Source: Autumnicola sp041679265 (GTDB lineage Bacteria > Bacteroidota > Bacteroidia > Flavobacteriales > Flavobacteriaceae). From it: a stretch of DNA of 64,000 nucleotides. Both the position numbers and the translations under genes were made by a program. Numbering within the stretch: position 1 is the stretch's first letter; the number at the start of each line of letters is the position of its first letter. This document shows, piece by piece, positions 63,279 to 64,000 of this stretch. The notes beneath the pieces were generated by a model, which did no database searches, was not told the DNA's origin, and worked only from the letters and a program-made list of their open reading frames with translations. The DNA lies in NCBI RefSeq assembly GCF_041679265.1, contig NZ_JBGFSM010000006.1, positions 124,001 through 188,000 on the forward strand, read 5' to 3'.

Positions 63279-64000
63279 TTAAGCTACTGCTTTTCTGTTT
63301 TTACCCGATTTCATCAATCCGTCATAATGCCTGTTAAGCAAATATGAGTTCACCTGTTGCATAGTATCTATTGCAACGCCAACCATAATTAAAAGCGAGG
63401 TACCTCCAAAAAACAATGCCCATCCCTGTTGCACACCCAACAGAGAAACCACAATTGCCGGGAATACGGCAATTAGTGCCAGAAATATGGATCCAGGTAA
63501 TGTAATTTGAGACATCACTCTATCAAGGAATTCAGACGTTTCGGTACCTGGACGAATACCAGGAATAAAACCTCCGCTCCTTTTTAGATCATCAGCCATT
63601 TTATTGGTAGGTACTGTAATTGCCGTATAGAAATAGGTAAAAACAATAATCAATAACGCGAATACAAGATTATACCAGAACCCAAAAATATCACTAAAGG
63701 CGGTTGCTATTCCCTGGGCGGTATCCGAATCTGAAAGACCTACCACGGCCATAGGAATAAACATAATAGCCTGGGCAAAAATAATGGGCATTACCCCAGA
63801 AGCATTTAGCTTAAGGGGAATGTATTGCCGAGAACCAAATACATTTTTCTCGTATCCTCCAGAGGCACTTCTCCTTGCATATTGCACGGGAATTTGTCTT
63901 ACAGCCATTACCAGCATCACTGCCGCCATAATTATCGCGAACCAAATCACAAGTTCAATAAGGATCATGATAAGCCCCCCATTAGACTCAAATACTCTGG
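63279..64000 (-). CDS. secY: preprotein translocase subunit SecY, C-terminal part (cut by window edge)
   Basis: About 240 C-terminal residues of SecY, the channel subunit of SecYEG, are present. They include PIIFAQAIMFIPMA, a cytoplasmic loop with the translocase signature (MADDLKRSGGFIPGIRPGTETSEFLDRVMSQITLPGS) and the last membrane helices, ending DGLMKSGKNRKAVA. The frame stays open to base 64000 (RVFESNGGLIM upstream of the first internal Met), so the start lies outside the window. Confidence 0.96.
   Translation of the reverse strand, partial: RVFESNGGLIMILIELVIWFAIIMAAVMLVMAVRQIPVQYARRSASGGYEKNVFGSRQYIPLKLNASGVMPIIFAQAIMFIPMAVVGLSDSDTAQGIATAFSDIFGFWYNLVFALLIIVFTYFYTAITVPTNKMADDLKRSGGFIPGIRPGTETSEFLDRVMSQITLPGSIFLALIAVFPAIVVSLLGVQQGWALFFGGTSLLIMVGVAIDTMQQVNSYLLNRHYDGLMKSGKNRKAVA

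Noticed and set aside
1..64000. CRISPR arrays, prophage, insertion sequences, rRNA and tRNA genes
   Set aside because: No regularly spaced repeats, integrase or transposase motifs, or stable RNA signatures were seen. The short palindromes in the dcw gaps are not CRISPR repeats because their spacing and sequence vary.

Overview
The window reads as chromosome of a marine-type member of the Flavobacteriaceae (Bacteroidota, close in character to Gramella, Salegentibacter or Zunongwangia). The evidence is a SusC/RagA-type TonB receptor, gliding genes gldB and gldC, repeated TAnnTTTG -7 promoter boxes typical of this phylum, a meso-diaminopimelate type MurE, and the flavobacterial gene order secY-infA-rpmJ-rpsM-rpsK-rpsD-rpoA-rplQ-carA-eno. 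I saw no rRNA, tRNA, CRISPR array, insertion sequence or prophage.

Layout. 1-1730 (-): 5' part of a susC-like receptor with a reading-frame break. 1.9-6.8 kb (+): a PBP4-type carboxypeptidase, an LD-carboxypeptidase, a HerA-like ATPase, a lipoprotein and a small membrane protein, closed by a bidirectional terminator. 6.8-22.7 kb (-): a complete dcw cluster, mraZ-rsmH-ftsL-ftsI-murE-mraY-murD-ftsW-murG-murC-ftsQ-ftsA-ftsZ, with a decameric MraZ-type operator in front and palindromic repeats in two of its few gaps. 22.9-29.6 kb: an alpha/beta hydrolase, engB, the gldB-gldC operon, nadE, an atypical response regulator and dnaG. 29.7-32.2 kb (-): sigma factor, putative anti-sigma factor and an outer-membrane protein. 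32.4-35.2 kb (+): a pseudouridine synthase, a VOC protein, an AI-2E family transporter and a DUF1232 protein. 35.2-41.5 kb (-): folD, a decayed four-helix-bundle gene, ffh, a DEAD-box helicase and argS. 42.6-51.1 kb (+): an NAD(P)-binding oxidoreductase, a BCCT transporter and an unusual polysaccharide locus. 51.1-59.5 kb (-): two guanidino-group hydrolases, gltA, glgA, eno, a small barrel protein and carA. 59.7-64 kb (-): the end of the spc/alpha ribosomal operon, from secY (cut by the window edge) to rplQ.

The part most likely to be undescribed is 45.6-51.1 kb. A lipoprotein with a glycoside-hydrolase TIM barrel and a small membrane-anchored protein precede a 1266-residue protein. That protein joins a processive membrane glycosyltransferase (GT2, cellulose/mannan-synthase-like) to an extracytoplasmic GH26-like domain with both catalytic glutamates, and then to a second TIM-barrel domain. 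The last domain resembles the lipoprotein but appears to have lost both catalytic glutamates. I infer a synthase with built-in trimming or guiding domains for a secreted beta-glycan; the product cannot be read from the sequence.

Other points are a response regulator with Glu at the phosphorylation site, zinc-ligand-free DnaG, L36 and S4, and a hairpin in the leader of the DEAD-box helicase.
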